A DNA stretch of 41,620 bases, taken from positions 1-41,620 of the forward strand of contig JAFTZU010000041.1 in the NCBI GenBank assembly GCA_017461005.1, written 5' to 3'. This DNA is from Clostridia bacterium (GTDB taxonomy: Bacteria > Bacillota > Clostridia > Oscillospirales > Acutalibacteraceae). The notes beneath the pieces were generated by a model. The model was not told where the DNA came from and made no database searches. It worked only from the letters and a program-made list of their open reading frames with translations. Both the position numbers and the translations under genes were made by a program. Shown here in pieces: positions 30,373-37,606 of the stretch (positions within the stretch are counted from its first letter, which is position 1; every line of letters starts with the position of its first letter).

Positions 30373-31602
30373 ATGAGTCACCAGGACAGCCGGAAATTCC
30401 TCACCCTGCTCACCAGCCGGGTCGCAGCGGTCGCCATCATGGTCGCTGCCTGCTGTGCCGCCATGGTCGGTTACGCAACGACGACGTTCACGGTCAACGT
30501 GTTCGCCGACGGTCAGGCCATCCCGGTGAAGACCTCGTCCCGAAACCCCGATGCCATCGTGGCCCAGACCGGCATCACGGTCGGGGAAGACGACCTCGTC
30601 GATGCGTCCTCGTTCCATGTCGGGTCTGACGCGGAAGACGGCAACGCGATCATCGTGTATCGTGCCGTCCCGGTCACGTTCTACGAAAAGGGCAAGAAAC
30701 TGGTCAGTGTCAAAGCCGCCGGTACGGTGGCCGATGCCGTTGAAAAGGCGGGGATCGACATGGAAGGGGCCGACACCACGGACCTCGACCCGGACACTCT
30801 CCTCAAAAAGAATATGAAGATCAACGTCCTCCGCAGCTACAAGATCCAGCTCGTGGTGGGCGGAGTGAAACGCTCCGTGGACTATGCCGCCGGTACGGTG
30901 AGCGACGTCCTGAAGCGCGCCAACATCAAACTGGGCGAGTACGATGTCGTCAAGCCCGGCCTCTCCAAGACCCTGAAACCCGGCAGCAAAGTCGTGGTCA
31001 AGCGTGTCTCCTATGAGACCCGTGAGGTCGAGAAGGTCATCAAGTACAGTACCCAGACGAAACAGTCCGGCGTTCTGGCCGAAGGCACCAAGCGTGTGGC
31101 CCGCCAGGGAAGAGACGGTTCCAAGACCGTCACCTACGAAGACAAGGTCGTCAACGGCAAAGTCGTCTCGTCGAAGAAGGTCGGCGAAGTCGTCCACGTC
31201 AAGGCCGTCGACAAAGTCGTGGTCGTCGGTACCCGCGGTGCGGCCAAGGTCGTCTCCAACATCCAGGGCAGCGGCGCTCCGACGAGTTACATCAAGACGT
31301 TCCACGGTCCCGCGACCGCCTACACCGCCAAAGCCGGCGCGAAGACCGCCTCCGGCGCGGTGGCAAGACGCGGCCTCGTCGCAGTCAACCCGAAGCAGAT
31401 CCCCTATGGCTCCAAACTGTACATCGTCGCCGACGACGGCACGGTCTACGGTTACTGCACCGCGGCCGACACCGGCGGATTCGTCACGAACGGCTCCGGC
31501 ACACTGGTCGACCTCTACATGGACAGCTACGGCGAATGCACCCAGTGGGGCAAGCGCAACGTCACCATCTATGTCATCAGCTGGGGCAATGGACGCGTAT
31601 AA
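30373..31602 (+). CDS. YabE-like wall protein: DUF348 repeats, G5 domain and 3D domain
   Basis: 409 residues. One N-terminal transmembrane/signal segment (about 15-40), then ubiquitin-like DUF348 modules (T-T-F-T-V-N-V-F-A-D-G-Q; V-P-V-T-F-Y; Y-K-I-Q-L-V-V-G-G), a G5 domain (about 205-290; S-Y-E-T-R-E-V-E, G-T-K-R-V-A-R-Q-G-R-D-G), and a C-terminal 3D domain (about 310-405) with its Asp residues in A-A-D-T-G-G and V-D-L-Y-M-D. YabE/Rpf-like proteins are extracellular peptidoglycan lytic enzymes linked to growth and resuscitation. The start at M-S-H-Q-D follows GAAAGGGGGG; the codon at 30313 is inside the -35. Confidence 0.88.
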   Translation: MSHQDSRKFLTLLTSRVAAVAIMVAACCAAMVGYATTTFTVNVFADGQAIPVKTSSRNPDAIVAQTGITVGEDDLVDASSFHVGSDAEDGNAIIVYRAVPVTFYEKGKKLVSVKAAGTVADAVEKAGIDMEGADTTDLDPDTLLKKNMKINVLRSYKIQLVVGGVKRSVDYAAGTVSDVLKRANIKLGEYDVVKPGLSKTLKPGSKVVVKRVSYETREVEKVIKYSTQTKQSGVLAEGTKRVARQGRDGSKTVTYEDKVVNGKVVSSKKVGEVVHVKAVDKVVVVGTRGAAKVVSNIQGSGAPTSYIKTFHGPATAYTAKAGAKTASGAVARRGLVAVNPKQIPYGSKLYIVADDGTVYGYCTAADTGGFVTNGSGTLVDLYMDSYGECTQWGKRNVTIYVISWGNGRV

Positions 31603-31628
31603 CCGCTGACAAACTGCATTACAGAAGG

Positions 31629-31655
31629 AAATCCCGGCCTTTGGCCGGGATTTTT
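31629..31655 (+). terminator. Intrinsic terminator after the YabE-like gene
   Basis: 11-bp stem AAATCCCGGCC/GGCCGGGATTT, TTT loop, then TT. Confidence 0.8.
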
Positions 31656-31733
31656 AGCTTTCTTTAAAGTACTATTTCTACTATAATAATACTTTGACAG
31701 GTCTATTAATTCGAAAGGAATGGTAGAGCCCCT

Positions 31734-32405
31734 ATGAGAGATCCCTATGAGGTCCTCGGCGTCCCGCGGGGCGCCAGCGAAGAAGAGGTCACGAAGGCGT
31801 ACCGCGCCCTCGCCAAAAAGTACCACCCAGACCTCAACCCGGGCGATGAAGAGGCCGCACGCAGAATGAGCGAGATCAATGAAGCGTACGACAGCATCCG
31901 CCGGGGCGGTGCCCAACCCACATACACGACCGGCTCGTCCGCCTATGGCGGGACCGGCGGCCAGAGTCAGGAAGACCCGTTCCGGGAGTTCTGGCAGTGG
32001 TACGCCGCGGCCCAGGAGCAGGCCCGCCGTCAGCAGCAACAGCAGCAATACCAGCAGTATCAGCAGTACCGCCAGCAGCAGTATTACGGCCCGTACAGCC
32101 CCTACGGCAACCGCCGTCAGCAGACCGTCCGCCGTTCGAGCGGCTTCGGGTGCTTCCGGTTCCTTGCCTGGTTCATCGGCATCCAGATCGTCCTCGGTCT
32201 GTTCAGCCTCCTGCTCAACACCTGCGGGACCGGCTATTATTACTATTCCCAGCCGTACGAGCAGTACGACGGACAGAACTCCGGCGGCAGCGAGTACTAT
32301 TACTATTTCCAGGACCCGCAGAACGGCGGCAGCCAGTCCGGCGGGAACTCCCAGTCCGTCTCTCTGGAAACCGGGAACGGCACCTATGAAGTAGAATTCG
32401 TCTGA
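31734..32405 (+). CDS. J-domain (DnaJ-like) membrane protein with Gln-rich linker
   Basis: 223 residues. An N-terminal J domain (1-60) with [11 protein letters not shown] and the H-P-D motif (Y-H-P-D-L-N-P-G-D) recruits an Hsp70. Then come a Gln/Tyr-rich low-complexity stretch (about 97-125), one transmembrane helix (about 142-163), and a Tyr/Gly/Ser-rich tail. It lacks the Gly/Phe and Cys-rich zinc modules of true DnaJ, so it is a specialised co-chaperone placing Hsp70 at the membrane. A TATAAT lies at 31682. The ATG at 31734 is 14 bases after AAAGGA; a 5-codon frame from ATG 31720 ends exactly on this start (ATGA). Followed after 16 bases by the zinc-ribbon gene. Confidence 0.8.
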   Translation: MRDPYEVLGVPRGASEEEVTKAYRALAKKYHPDLNPGDEEAARRMSEINEAYDSIRRGGAQPTYTTGSSAYGGTGGQSQEDPFREFWQWYAAAQEQARRQQQQQQYQQYQQYRQQQYYGPYSPYGNRRQQTVRRSSGFGCFRFLAWFIGIQIVLGLFSLLLNTCGTGYYYYSQPYEQYDGQNSGGSEYYYYFQDPQNGGSQSGGNSQSVSLETGNGTYEVEFV

Positions 32406-32421
32406 AAGGATAGGATCGACT

Positions 32422-32883
32422 TTGAAAGAAAAGATCAACAACCTGTTTGCGGGCCGTAACGGCCTCGACATGTGGAACTACATCATCATCGCGGTGGACG
32501 TGGCACTCATTGCGGTCAGCATCCTGGCCAACAGCTACCTGCCGCTGGTCTTCGCGTTCCTGCTCGTCGTCCTGTTCCTGTTCCGGGCCCTGTCCCGAAA
32601 CCTGGAAAAACGGCAGAAGGAGTGCCGGTTCTTCACCGATGCCGCGGCGGCCATCGTCCGTCAGCACAAACTGAACGGCATGCGCTGGAAAGACCGGAAG
32701 ACCCATGTGTACAAAAAGTGCCCGGCCTGCCGGAAAGTGCTTCGCGTGAAGCGCCGCAAAGGTCCGAAGGACATCCATTGCCCCTACTGCAACAACGATT
32801 TCCGGATCTTCATCCGCATCCCCGGGGAACTCGACAAAGAAGAAAAAGAAGCCCGCAAGGCGGAAGCCCGGGCAAAGAAATAA
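32422..32883 (+). CDS. Small membrane protein with C-terminal zinc ribbon
   Basis: 153 residues from a TTG start with AAAGGATAGG upstream. Two hydrophobic helices (about 18-35 and 40-55) form a hairpin, then a basic region carries C-P-A-C (about 93-96) and C-P-Y-C (about 115-118), a likely zinc ribbon, and a Lys/Glu/Ala-rich C-terminal helix. No function is recognised. It sits between the J-domain gene (16 bases) and glf (19 bases), probably in one transcript; the preceding J protein suggests they could work together at the membrane. Confidence 0.75.
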   Translation: MKEKINNLFAGRNGLDMWNYIIIAVDVALIAVSILANSYLPLVFAFLLVVLFLFRALSRNLEKRQKECRFFTDAAAAIVRQHKLNGMRWKDRKTHVYKKCPACRKVLRVKRRKGPKDIHCPYCNNDFRIFIRIPGELDKEEKEARKAEARAKK

Positions 32884-32902
32884 AGGATAACGGAGAGTCA
32901 TC

Positions 32903-34003
32903 ATGAGAAAGCATTACGATTATCTGGTGGTCGGCGCCGGTCTGTTCGGGGCCGTGTTCGCCCACGAAGCAGTGAAGGCCGGGTTCACGGTCCTCGTTCT
33001 CGAGAAACGGGACCACATCGCCGGTAACATCTACACGGAAGAGGTCGAGGGCATCGACGTCCACAAGTATGGCGCACACATCTTCCACACTTCCGACAAG
33101 AATATCTGGAACTATGTGGACAAGTTCGCGGAGTTCAACAACTTCGTCAACTCTCCCGTCGCCAACTACAAGGGCGAGATGTACAACATGCCCTTCAACA
33201 TGAATACCTTCTCCAAGATGTTCAACATCTCCACGCCCGCCGAGGCCATGGAAGTGCTGGACAAGGAGAGAGCGGAGATCACCGGGGAACCGCAGAACCT
33301 CGAAGAGCAGGCCATCAGCCTCGTCGGCCGCACGGTCTACACGAAACTCGTCAAGGGTTACACCGAGAAGCAGTGGGGCAGAGACTGCACCGAACTGCCG
33401 GCCTTCATCATCAAGCGCCTGCCGGTCCGCTTCACGTACGACAACAACTATTTCAACGACCGCTACCAGGGCATCCCCTGCGAAGGGTACACCACCATGG
33501 TCGAGCGGATGCTGGACGGCGCCGATGTCGTCCTGAACACCAACTTCCTCGACGATAAAGAGAAGTGGCTCGGCATGGCGGACAACTGTGTCTACACCGG
33601 CCCCATCGATGAGTACTTCGGCTATCAGCTCGGTAAGCTCGAGTACCGCAGCCTGAAGTTCGAGACGGAAGTCCTCGACGAGGAGAACCACCAGGGCGTC
33701 GCGGTCGTCAACTATACGGACCGGGAGACCCCTTACACCCGCATCATCGAACACAAGCATTTCAACTTCGGGACCCAGCCGAAGACCGTCGTCACCCGCG
33801 AATACCCGACGGCGTGGGAAGAGGGCATGGAGCCCTACTACCCCGTCAATGACGAACGGAACACGACTCTGTACCACCAGTATGCGGAACTTGCGCAGAA
33901 GGAAGGCGTCCTCTTTGGCGGCCGTCTCGCCGAGTACCGGTACTACGATATGGACGACACCGTTGCGGCGGCCCTGAAACTGGCGGCAACGGAGCTCTAC
34001 TGA
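32903..34003 (+). CDS. glf: UDP-galactopyranose mutase
   Basis: 366 residues, the usual Glf size. Reduced-FAD enzyme interconverting UDP-galactopyranose and UDP-galactofuranose, giving Galf for surface glycans. FAD motif V-V-G-A-G-L-F-G-A-V-F-A (8-19), G-N-I-Y, Y-G-A-H-I-F-H-T, G-Y-T-E-K-Q-W-G, R-F-T-Y-D-N-N-Y-F-N-D-R-Y-Q-G and the late G-G-R-L-A-E-Y-R-Y-Y-D-M-D. All are family signatures. The ATG has GGAGAG upstream. It is followed by two GT2 glycosyltransferases and then an ABC glycan exporter, fitting a Galf-containing polysaccharide. Confidence 0.96.
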   Translation: MRKHYDYLVVGAGLFGAVFAHEAVKAGFTVLVLEKRDHIAGNIYTEEVEGIDVHKYGAHIFHTSDKNIWNYVDKFAEFNNFVNSPVANYKGEMYNMPFNMNTFSKMFNISTPAEAMEVLDKERAEITGEPQNLEEQAISLVGRTVYTKLVKGYTEKQWGRDCTELPAFIIKRLPVRFTYDNNYFNDRYQGIPCEGYTTMVERMLDGADVVLNTNFLDDKEKWLGMADNCVYTGPIDEYFGYQLGKLEYRSLKFETEVLDEENHQGVAVVNYTDRETPYTRIIEHKHFNFGTQPKTVVTREYPTAWEEGMEPYYPVNDERNTTLYHQYAELAQKEGVLFGGRLAEYRYYDMDDTVAAALKLAATELY

Positions 34004-34035
34004 GCCGAGAACGAAACGAAGTTGGAGGAGACCCC

Positions 34036-35094
34036 ATGGCAAAGGTAACAGTCAGTGTCATCATGCCGGTCTACGGCGTCGAGGACTATGTGGGCGGTGC
34101 CATCGAGAGCATCCAGGCCCAGACCCTGCAGGACTGGGAACTGTTCTGCGTCGATGACGGCTCGAAGGACCGCAGCGGAGAAGTCTGCGACTCCTACGCC
34201 GCGAAAGATCCCCGCATCCATGTTATCCACAAGGAGAACGGGGGAGCCCCCAGTGCCCGCAACGTCGCCATCGATCAGGCGGAGGGCAAGTACCTCTACT
34301 TCTGTGACGCCGATGACTGGGCCGAGAAGACCATGCTCTCCGACATGGTGTCTATCGCCGAAGAGAACGGGTCTCAGCTCGTCGTCGCCGGCTTCTACAT
34401 CGACACCTACTATTCCGACACCGAGAAGTTCACGCAGAGCCAGGAAGTCCCGTCCCGGGTGTTCGCCACCCAGAGAGAGTTCCGGGAACACGCCCACGAG
34501 CTCTTCGACCAGAACCTCTTATACACGCCCTGGAACAAGCTGTTCCTGGCCTCCTACATCAAAGACAACCAGCTGTACTTCCCCCAGACCTTCTGGGACG
34601 ATTTCCCCTTCAACCTGAGTGTTGTCCGGGACATCGAAAAAGTGGCGGTCACCTCTGAAAAGTACTACCACTTCATCCGAAAACGCGAAGAGTCCGAGAC
34701 GGCCCGCTACCGGGGCGACATGTACGAAAAGCGGGAAGAGGAAGACGGCTGGATGAAGGACCTCTATGCCTACTGGAACGTCTCGTCTCCGGAGGTACAG
34801 GAGTTCCTTGACCGCCGGTACATCGAGCGCCTCGTCGGCTGTGTCGAGAACCTGACCAATAAGAACTGCGACCTGCCCCGCCGGGCCAAACTGAAGGAGA
34901 TCCGTCAGTACATCACGACGCCCCGGGCAAAGGCCGCCGTCAAAAACGCGCAGCCCCGCTCAAGCTACATGAAGGTCATGCTCATCCCGTTCAAACTGCG
35001 CAGCACGCTGCTCACGTACCTCGAGAGCAACGTCATCTCCTATGTCAAATCCGGCAACACGAAGCTGTTCGCCACCCTGAAAGCCCACCGCTGA
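34036..35094 (+). CDS. Glycosyltransferase family 2 (first)
   Basis: 352 residues. GT-A fold at the N-terminus: V-S-V-I-M-P-V-Y-G-V-E-D-Y (5-17), C-V-D-D-G-S-K-D, E-N-G-G-A-P-S-A-R-N and the metal-binding D-A-D-D-W (about 94-98). The C-terminal ~150 residues are helical and variable, as in acceptor-binding parts of family members. No transmembrane segments. Transfers a sugar to a growing surface glycan; after glf, a galactofuranosyl or other transferase is plausible but not provable. Start ATG with GTTGGAGGAG upstream; the next GT2 follows after 12 bases. Confidence 0.88.
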   Translation: MAKVTVSVIMPVYGVEDYVGGAIESIQAQTLQDWELFCVDDGSKDRSGEVCDSYAAKDPRIHVIHKENGGAPSARNVAIDQAEGKYLYFCDADDWAEKTMLSDMVSIAEENGSQLVVAGFYIDTYYSDTEKFTQSQEVPSRVFATQREFREHAHELFDQNLLYTPWNKLFLASYIKDNQLYFPQTFWDDFPFNLSVVRDIEKVAVTSEKYYHFIRKREESETARYRGDMYEKREEEDGWMKDLYAYWNVSSPEVQEFLDRRYIERLVGCVENLTNKNCDLPRRAKLKEIRQYITTPRAKAAVKNAQPRSSYMKVMLIPFKLRSTLLTYLESNVISYVKSGNTKLFATLKAHR

Positions 35095-35106
35095 GGAGGA
35101 ACGTCC

Positions 35107-36144
35107 ATGGAATCCACGACTGCACCGCTCTTGTCAGTGGTCATCCCGGTCTATAACGGGGAGCGATTCATCGGCACCATGATCGATGTGTTCCGTGCCC
35201 AGAAGACACAGAACTTCGAGCTCATCTTCGTCGATGACGGCTCGGAGGACTCCTCTTTGTCCCTGCTGCACTCGTATGCCCGTTCCGAGAGTTTCCCCAT
35301 CACCGTGGTGGAACTCGAGCCGAAGGGCGTCTCCGCGGCCCGTAACGCGGGCCTCGACCGGGTCCGGGGACAGTACATCTCGTTCGTCGACGTGGACGAC
35401 CGGGTGGTGCCGGAATACACGACCGTCCTGCAGGAACTGGTCGACGCCGGGACCGACTTCGAACTGTTCTTCTCCCGCTCGGAGCGGGTGGGCCCCGAAG
35501 GCCCCTTCGAGGGCATCGGCAAGTTCTCCGGCAGCATCTCGATGACGTCGGAAAACATGCTGAAGAAGATCGGCTCCGACCCGACGAAATACGGCGTCTA
35601 CAACATGTTCCTCGACGCCGCGTTCGTGAAGGAGAACGGCTTCCGGTTCACGGAGGGCTATCCCTACTACGAAGACTACGACTATCTGTTCCGGGTCACG
35701 GCCCGCGCGAAGAAGATCCGCATGACTGCCGACCGGCTCTACTTCTACCTCCTCCAGGAGGGGTCCGCGGTCGCAAAATTCAAGCTGGAGCGCATCACCT
35801 GCATCGAGCTTCTCGAAGGACTCATTCCGACCATCAAGTACGAAGCCCCGGGCTTTGCGGCGATGTACGAGAACTACGTCCTGCCCCGCATCTGGTGGTC
35901 CGTCATGTGGCAGGCCTGTCTGGCCTTCTCCATGAAGGATGCGCTGGCCTTCGGCAAGGCGGCGGGCATGCGGGAGAAGATGAAACTCCTCGCGTCCTGT
36001 AACGACCCGAAAGTCGCGACCAGCGCGAAGCTGTACCTTGCGAACCCGCCCGCCTTCGTGGCAGCCGCCGCGGTGGCAGGGAAGAGCCGCTCGAAGATCG
36101 AACGGACCGACGTCACGCCGTTCCTCGAATATTTCCAGAACTAA
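35107..36144 (+). CDS. Glycosyltransferase family 2 (second)
   Basis: 345 residues, clearly another GT-A enzyme: L-L-S-V-V-I-P-V-Y-N-G-E-R-F near the N-terminus, F-V-D-D-G-S-E-D, G-V-S-A-A-R-N-A-G-L-D and D-V-D-D-R as the DxD site. The second half is helical, with an acidic/aromatic G-Y-P-Y-Y-E-D-Y-D-Y-L-F-R-V motif often seen in GT2 proteins. It is not closely similar to the preceding GT2 outside the catalytic core. AGGAGG lies just before the ATG. It is the last gene of the glf cluster and runs into a terminator. Confidence 0.88.
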   Translation: MESTTAPLLSVVIPVYNGERFIGTMIDVFRAQKTQNFELIFVDDGSEDSSLSLLHSYARSESFPITVVELEPKGVSAARNAGLDRVRGQYISFVDVDDRVVPEYTTVLQELVDAGTDFELFFSRSERVGPEGPFEGIGKFSGSISMTSENMLKKIGSDPTKYGVYNMFLDAAFVKENGFRFTEGYPYYEDYDYLFRVTARAKKIRMTADRLYFYLLQEGSAVAKFKLERITCIELLEGLIPTIKYEAPGFAAMYENYVLPRIWWSVMWQACLAFSMKDALAFGKAAGMREKMKLLASCNDPKVATSAKLYLANPPAFVAAAAVAGKSRSKIERTDVTPFLEYFQN

Positions 36145-36176
36145 AAAAGAGACCTCTCACGAGGTCTCTTTTTTTA
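36143..36176 (+). terminator. Intrinsic terminator after the glf-GT2-GT2 genes
   Basis: AAAAAAGAGACCTC pairs with GAGGTCTCTTTTTT around a TCAC loop; the stop codon lies in its left arm. Confidence 0.85.
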
Positions 36177-36196
36177 TTTCTGAGGTTTTCGCAGTA

Positions 36197-36244
36197 GGCA
36201 GAGCCAAGCCAGCGTCGCCTTCGGCTCGCTGCCGTTGGACTGCC
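36197..36244. repeat. GC-rich nested inverted repeat in the 36.1-36.8 kb gap
   Basis: Four paired blocks: GGCAG/CTGCC, CCAA/TTGG, CAGCG/CGCTG and GCC/GGC closing a TTC loop, with small internal loops, so about 17 bp can form on either strand. A second GC-rich stretch (36262-36296, GGCGG ... CCGCC) follows. The base composition is unlike the AT-rich rest of the gap. It looks like a dispersed repeat or structured RNA element; no similar copy was noticed elsewhere in this window. Confidence 0.4.
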
Positions 36245-36305
36245 CTTGCGTTCGTCGTGCTAGGCGGCTCGTCGGCCCTTCGGTTCTAGACCCGCCAAGA
36301 ACGAC

Positions 36306-36447
36306 TGAAAAGGGTTCAGCCCGGATGGGGGAACATCCGGGCTGCCTTAAATAGGAGAAAATGAAATGAAAAAGTGAGTAGGGTGTGGATAAACCCTAAT
36401 CCAATTAAGGGAGTGACTGGTTCCCTTTGGATTGACTTCATATTATA
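36306..36447 (-). ncRNA. Candidate structured unit A (small RNA or leader)
   Basis: On the minus strand: TATAAT at 36447-36442 (weak -35 TTAAGA 18 bases upstream), about 110 bases including a pyrimidine-rich TTTTCTCCTATT, then an 11-bp hairpin CAGCCCGGATG/CATCCGGGCTG extended by AAGG/CCTT and a short T-run, giving an RNA of about 130 bases. The plus strand instead offers AGGAG followed by very short frames (M-K-K-stop, overlapped by a 24-codon GTG frame 36374-36448). It is homologous to unit B about 250 bases further on. Strand and nature are unproven. Confidence 0.4.
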
Positions 36448-36552
36448 GGGCGAACCTTTAGGAAGTCTTAAACTTAACGAACTATTTTGTAAAATCTGCA
36501 TATTTGTGAATAGTAAACAAATCGTTACATTGGTTTTTGACTGTACTAGTAC

Positions 36553-36681
36553 GAAAAACGGAATCAGCCCGAAGGCGGGGGACCTTCGGGCTGTTCCTTC
36601 ATGAATAGGAGAAAATGAATGAAAAATGAGAAATCCTCCGAGGGGGTTGGCTCGTTTCCCTCATCGGACATCTACAGTATA
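36553..36681 (-). ncRNA. Candidate structured unit B (small RNA or leader), homologous to A
   Basis: Minus strand: TATACT at 36681-36676, the same 16-base segment as unit A (plus-strand AATAGGAGAAAATGAA, 36604-36619), then an 11-bp hairpin CAGCCCGAAGG/CCTTCGGGCTG extended by GGAA/TTCC across a one-base bulge and followed by GTTTTT, a proper terminator for the minus strand. The RNA would be about 117 bases. Loop sequences and the middle part differ from unit A while stem positions are kept. Confidence 0.42.
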
Positions 36682-36732
36682 GGAGGAGTAACTAAAAATA
36701 ACCTAAAGGCGGTCAAAACTCTTGGTTTGTAA
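36619..36732 (+). CDS. Possible 37-residue peptide in unit B
   Basis: ATG at 36619 with AGGAG exactly 7 bases upstream opens a 37-codon frame (M-K-N-E-K-S-S-E-G-V-G ... K-T-L-G-L) ending at TAA 36730. It is hydrophilic, with no signal peptide or recognised motif. The corresponding place in unit A has the same ribosome-binding site but stops after three codons, so coding is not conserved between the units. Either a leader peptide or chance; the minus-strand RNA model competes with it. Confidence 0.25.
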   Translation: MKNEKSSEGVGSFPSSDIYSIGGVTKNNLKAVKTLGL

Positions 36733-36755
36733 AGAAAGGGCATCAATGGTAAAAT
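36727..36755 (+). promoter_or_regulatory. Probable promoter of the ABC exporter operon
   Basis: TTGTAA (36727-36732), 17-base spacer, TAAAAT (36750-36755), 28 bases before the permease start. Confidence 0.5.
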
Positions 36756-36783
36756 ATATTGAATAAATCTTTCCGGAGGTCCT

Positions 36784-37590
36784 ATGAGCGTTTTATCGGA
36801 AATCTATCACGAGCATATCGACTATCATAAACAGACGCTGAAGATGGCCAAGACCGACCTCGTCCGCACCTACCGCGGCTCCGCCCTCGGCTGGTCCTGG
36901 GCGGTCATCAAACCGGTCATCACCATCTTCATCTACTGGTTTGCCATGTCGATGGGTCTTCGCCACGGCAAGCCCCACGGCGACTATATCTATTTCCTGT
37001 GGCTCATCTTCGGCATGGTGCCCTGGTTCTACTGCAGCGACATGTTGCATCGCGGCACAGAGTGTATGCGGAAGTACCGCTACCTCATCACCAAGATCCA
37101 CTACCCGGTCTCGACCATCCCGACGTTCGTCAGTCTGTCGAACCTGTTCGTCGAGGCGGTCCTGCTGGTGGTCGTCTATGTGATCTCCCTCATCATGGGA
37201 CATCCGCCGACTCTGTACCACCTGCAGATCCTGCTGTACCTGTTCCTGGCCTATGCCTTCTTCACGTCCTGGTCGCTGTTCGCGGCGCCCATCGCAGCCA
37301 TCAGCGCGGACTTCTCGAACCTGATCAAATCGATCGTGTTCGCCTTCCTCTGGATCTCCGGTATCTTCTTCGATATCGACGACCTCGAGAACCAGACCAT
37401 CGCCACCATCCTGAAACTCAACCCGATCGCCTATCTCGTCAAGGGGTTCCGGGAAGCCTTCATGAGCGAAGCGTGGTTCTGGGAACACCCCATCCGTCTC
37501 GCCATCTTCCTCGGCGAACTCCTCATCATGTTCCTGCTCGGCCTCTGGTCCTACAAGAGCCTGCGCAAGGACATGCCGGACGTACTGTAA
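36784..37590 (+). CDS. ABC-2 type polysaccharide/teichoic-acid exporter permease (Wzm/TagG-like)
   Basis: 268 residues with six hydrophobic helices. Typical of the ABC2_membrane family of glycan exporters: K-T-D-L-V-R-T-Y-R-G-S-A-L-G-W-S-W-A near the N-terminus (coupling-helix region), F-G-M-V-P-W-F-Y, and L-N-P-I-A-Y-L-V-K-G-F-R-E-A-F near the C-terminus. It forms the membrane channel for a lipid-linked polysaccharide, with the ATPase encoded 16 bases downstream. Start ATG has CCGGAGGTCC upstream. Confidence 0.9.
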   Translation: MSVLSEIYHEHIDYHKQTLKMAKTDLVRTYRGSALGWSWAVIKPVITIFIYWFAMSMGLRHGKPHGDYIYFLWLIFGMVPWFYCSDMLHRGTECMRKYRYLITKIHYPVSTIPTFVSLSNLFVEAVLLVVVYVISLIMGHPPTLYHLQILLYLFLAYAFFTSWSLFAAPIAAISADFSNLIKSIVFAFLWISGIFFDIDDLENQTIATILKLNPIAYLVKGFREAFMSEAWFWEHPIRLAIFLGELLIMFLLGLWSYKSLRKDMPDVL

Positions 37591-37606
37591 GGAGGCGCGA
37601 TCTATC

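Noticed and set aside
32032..32085. CAG-rich stretch in the J-protein gene as a CRISPR-like or satellite repeat
   Set aside because: It is an in-frame Gln/Tyr low-complexity segment of the protein, without spacers or regular unit length.
36262..36296. A possible tRNA-like 3' part (GGTTCTAGACC followed by CGCC) in the gap
   Set aside because: Only a T-arm-like segment can be drawn; no acceptor stem, D-arm or anticodon arm is present and the T-loop is too short, so it is not a tRNA gene.
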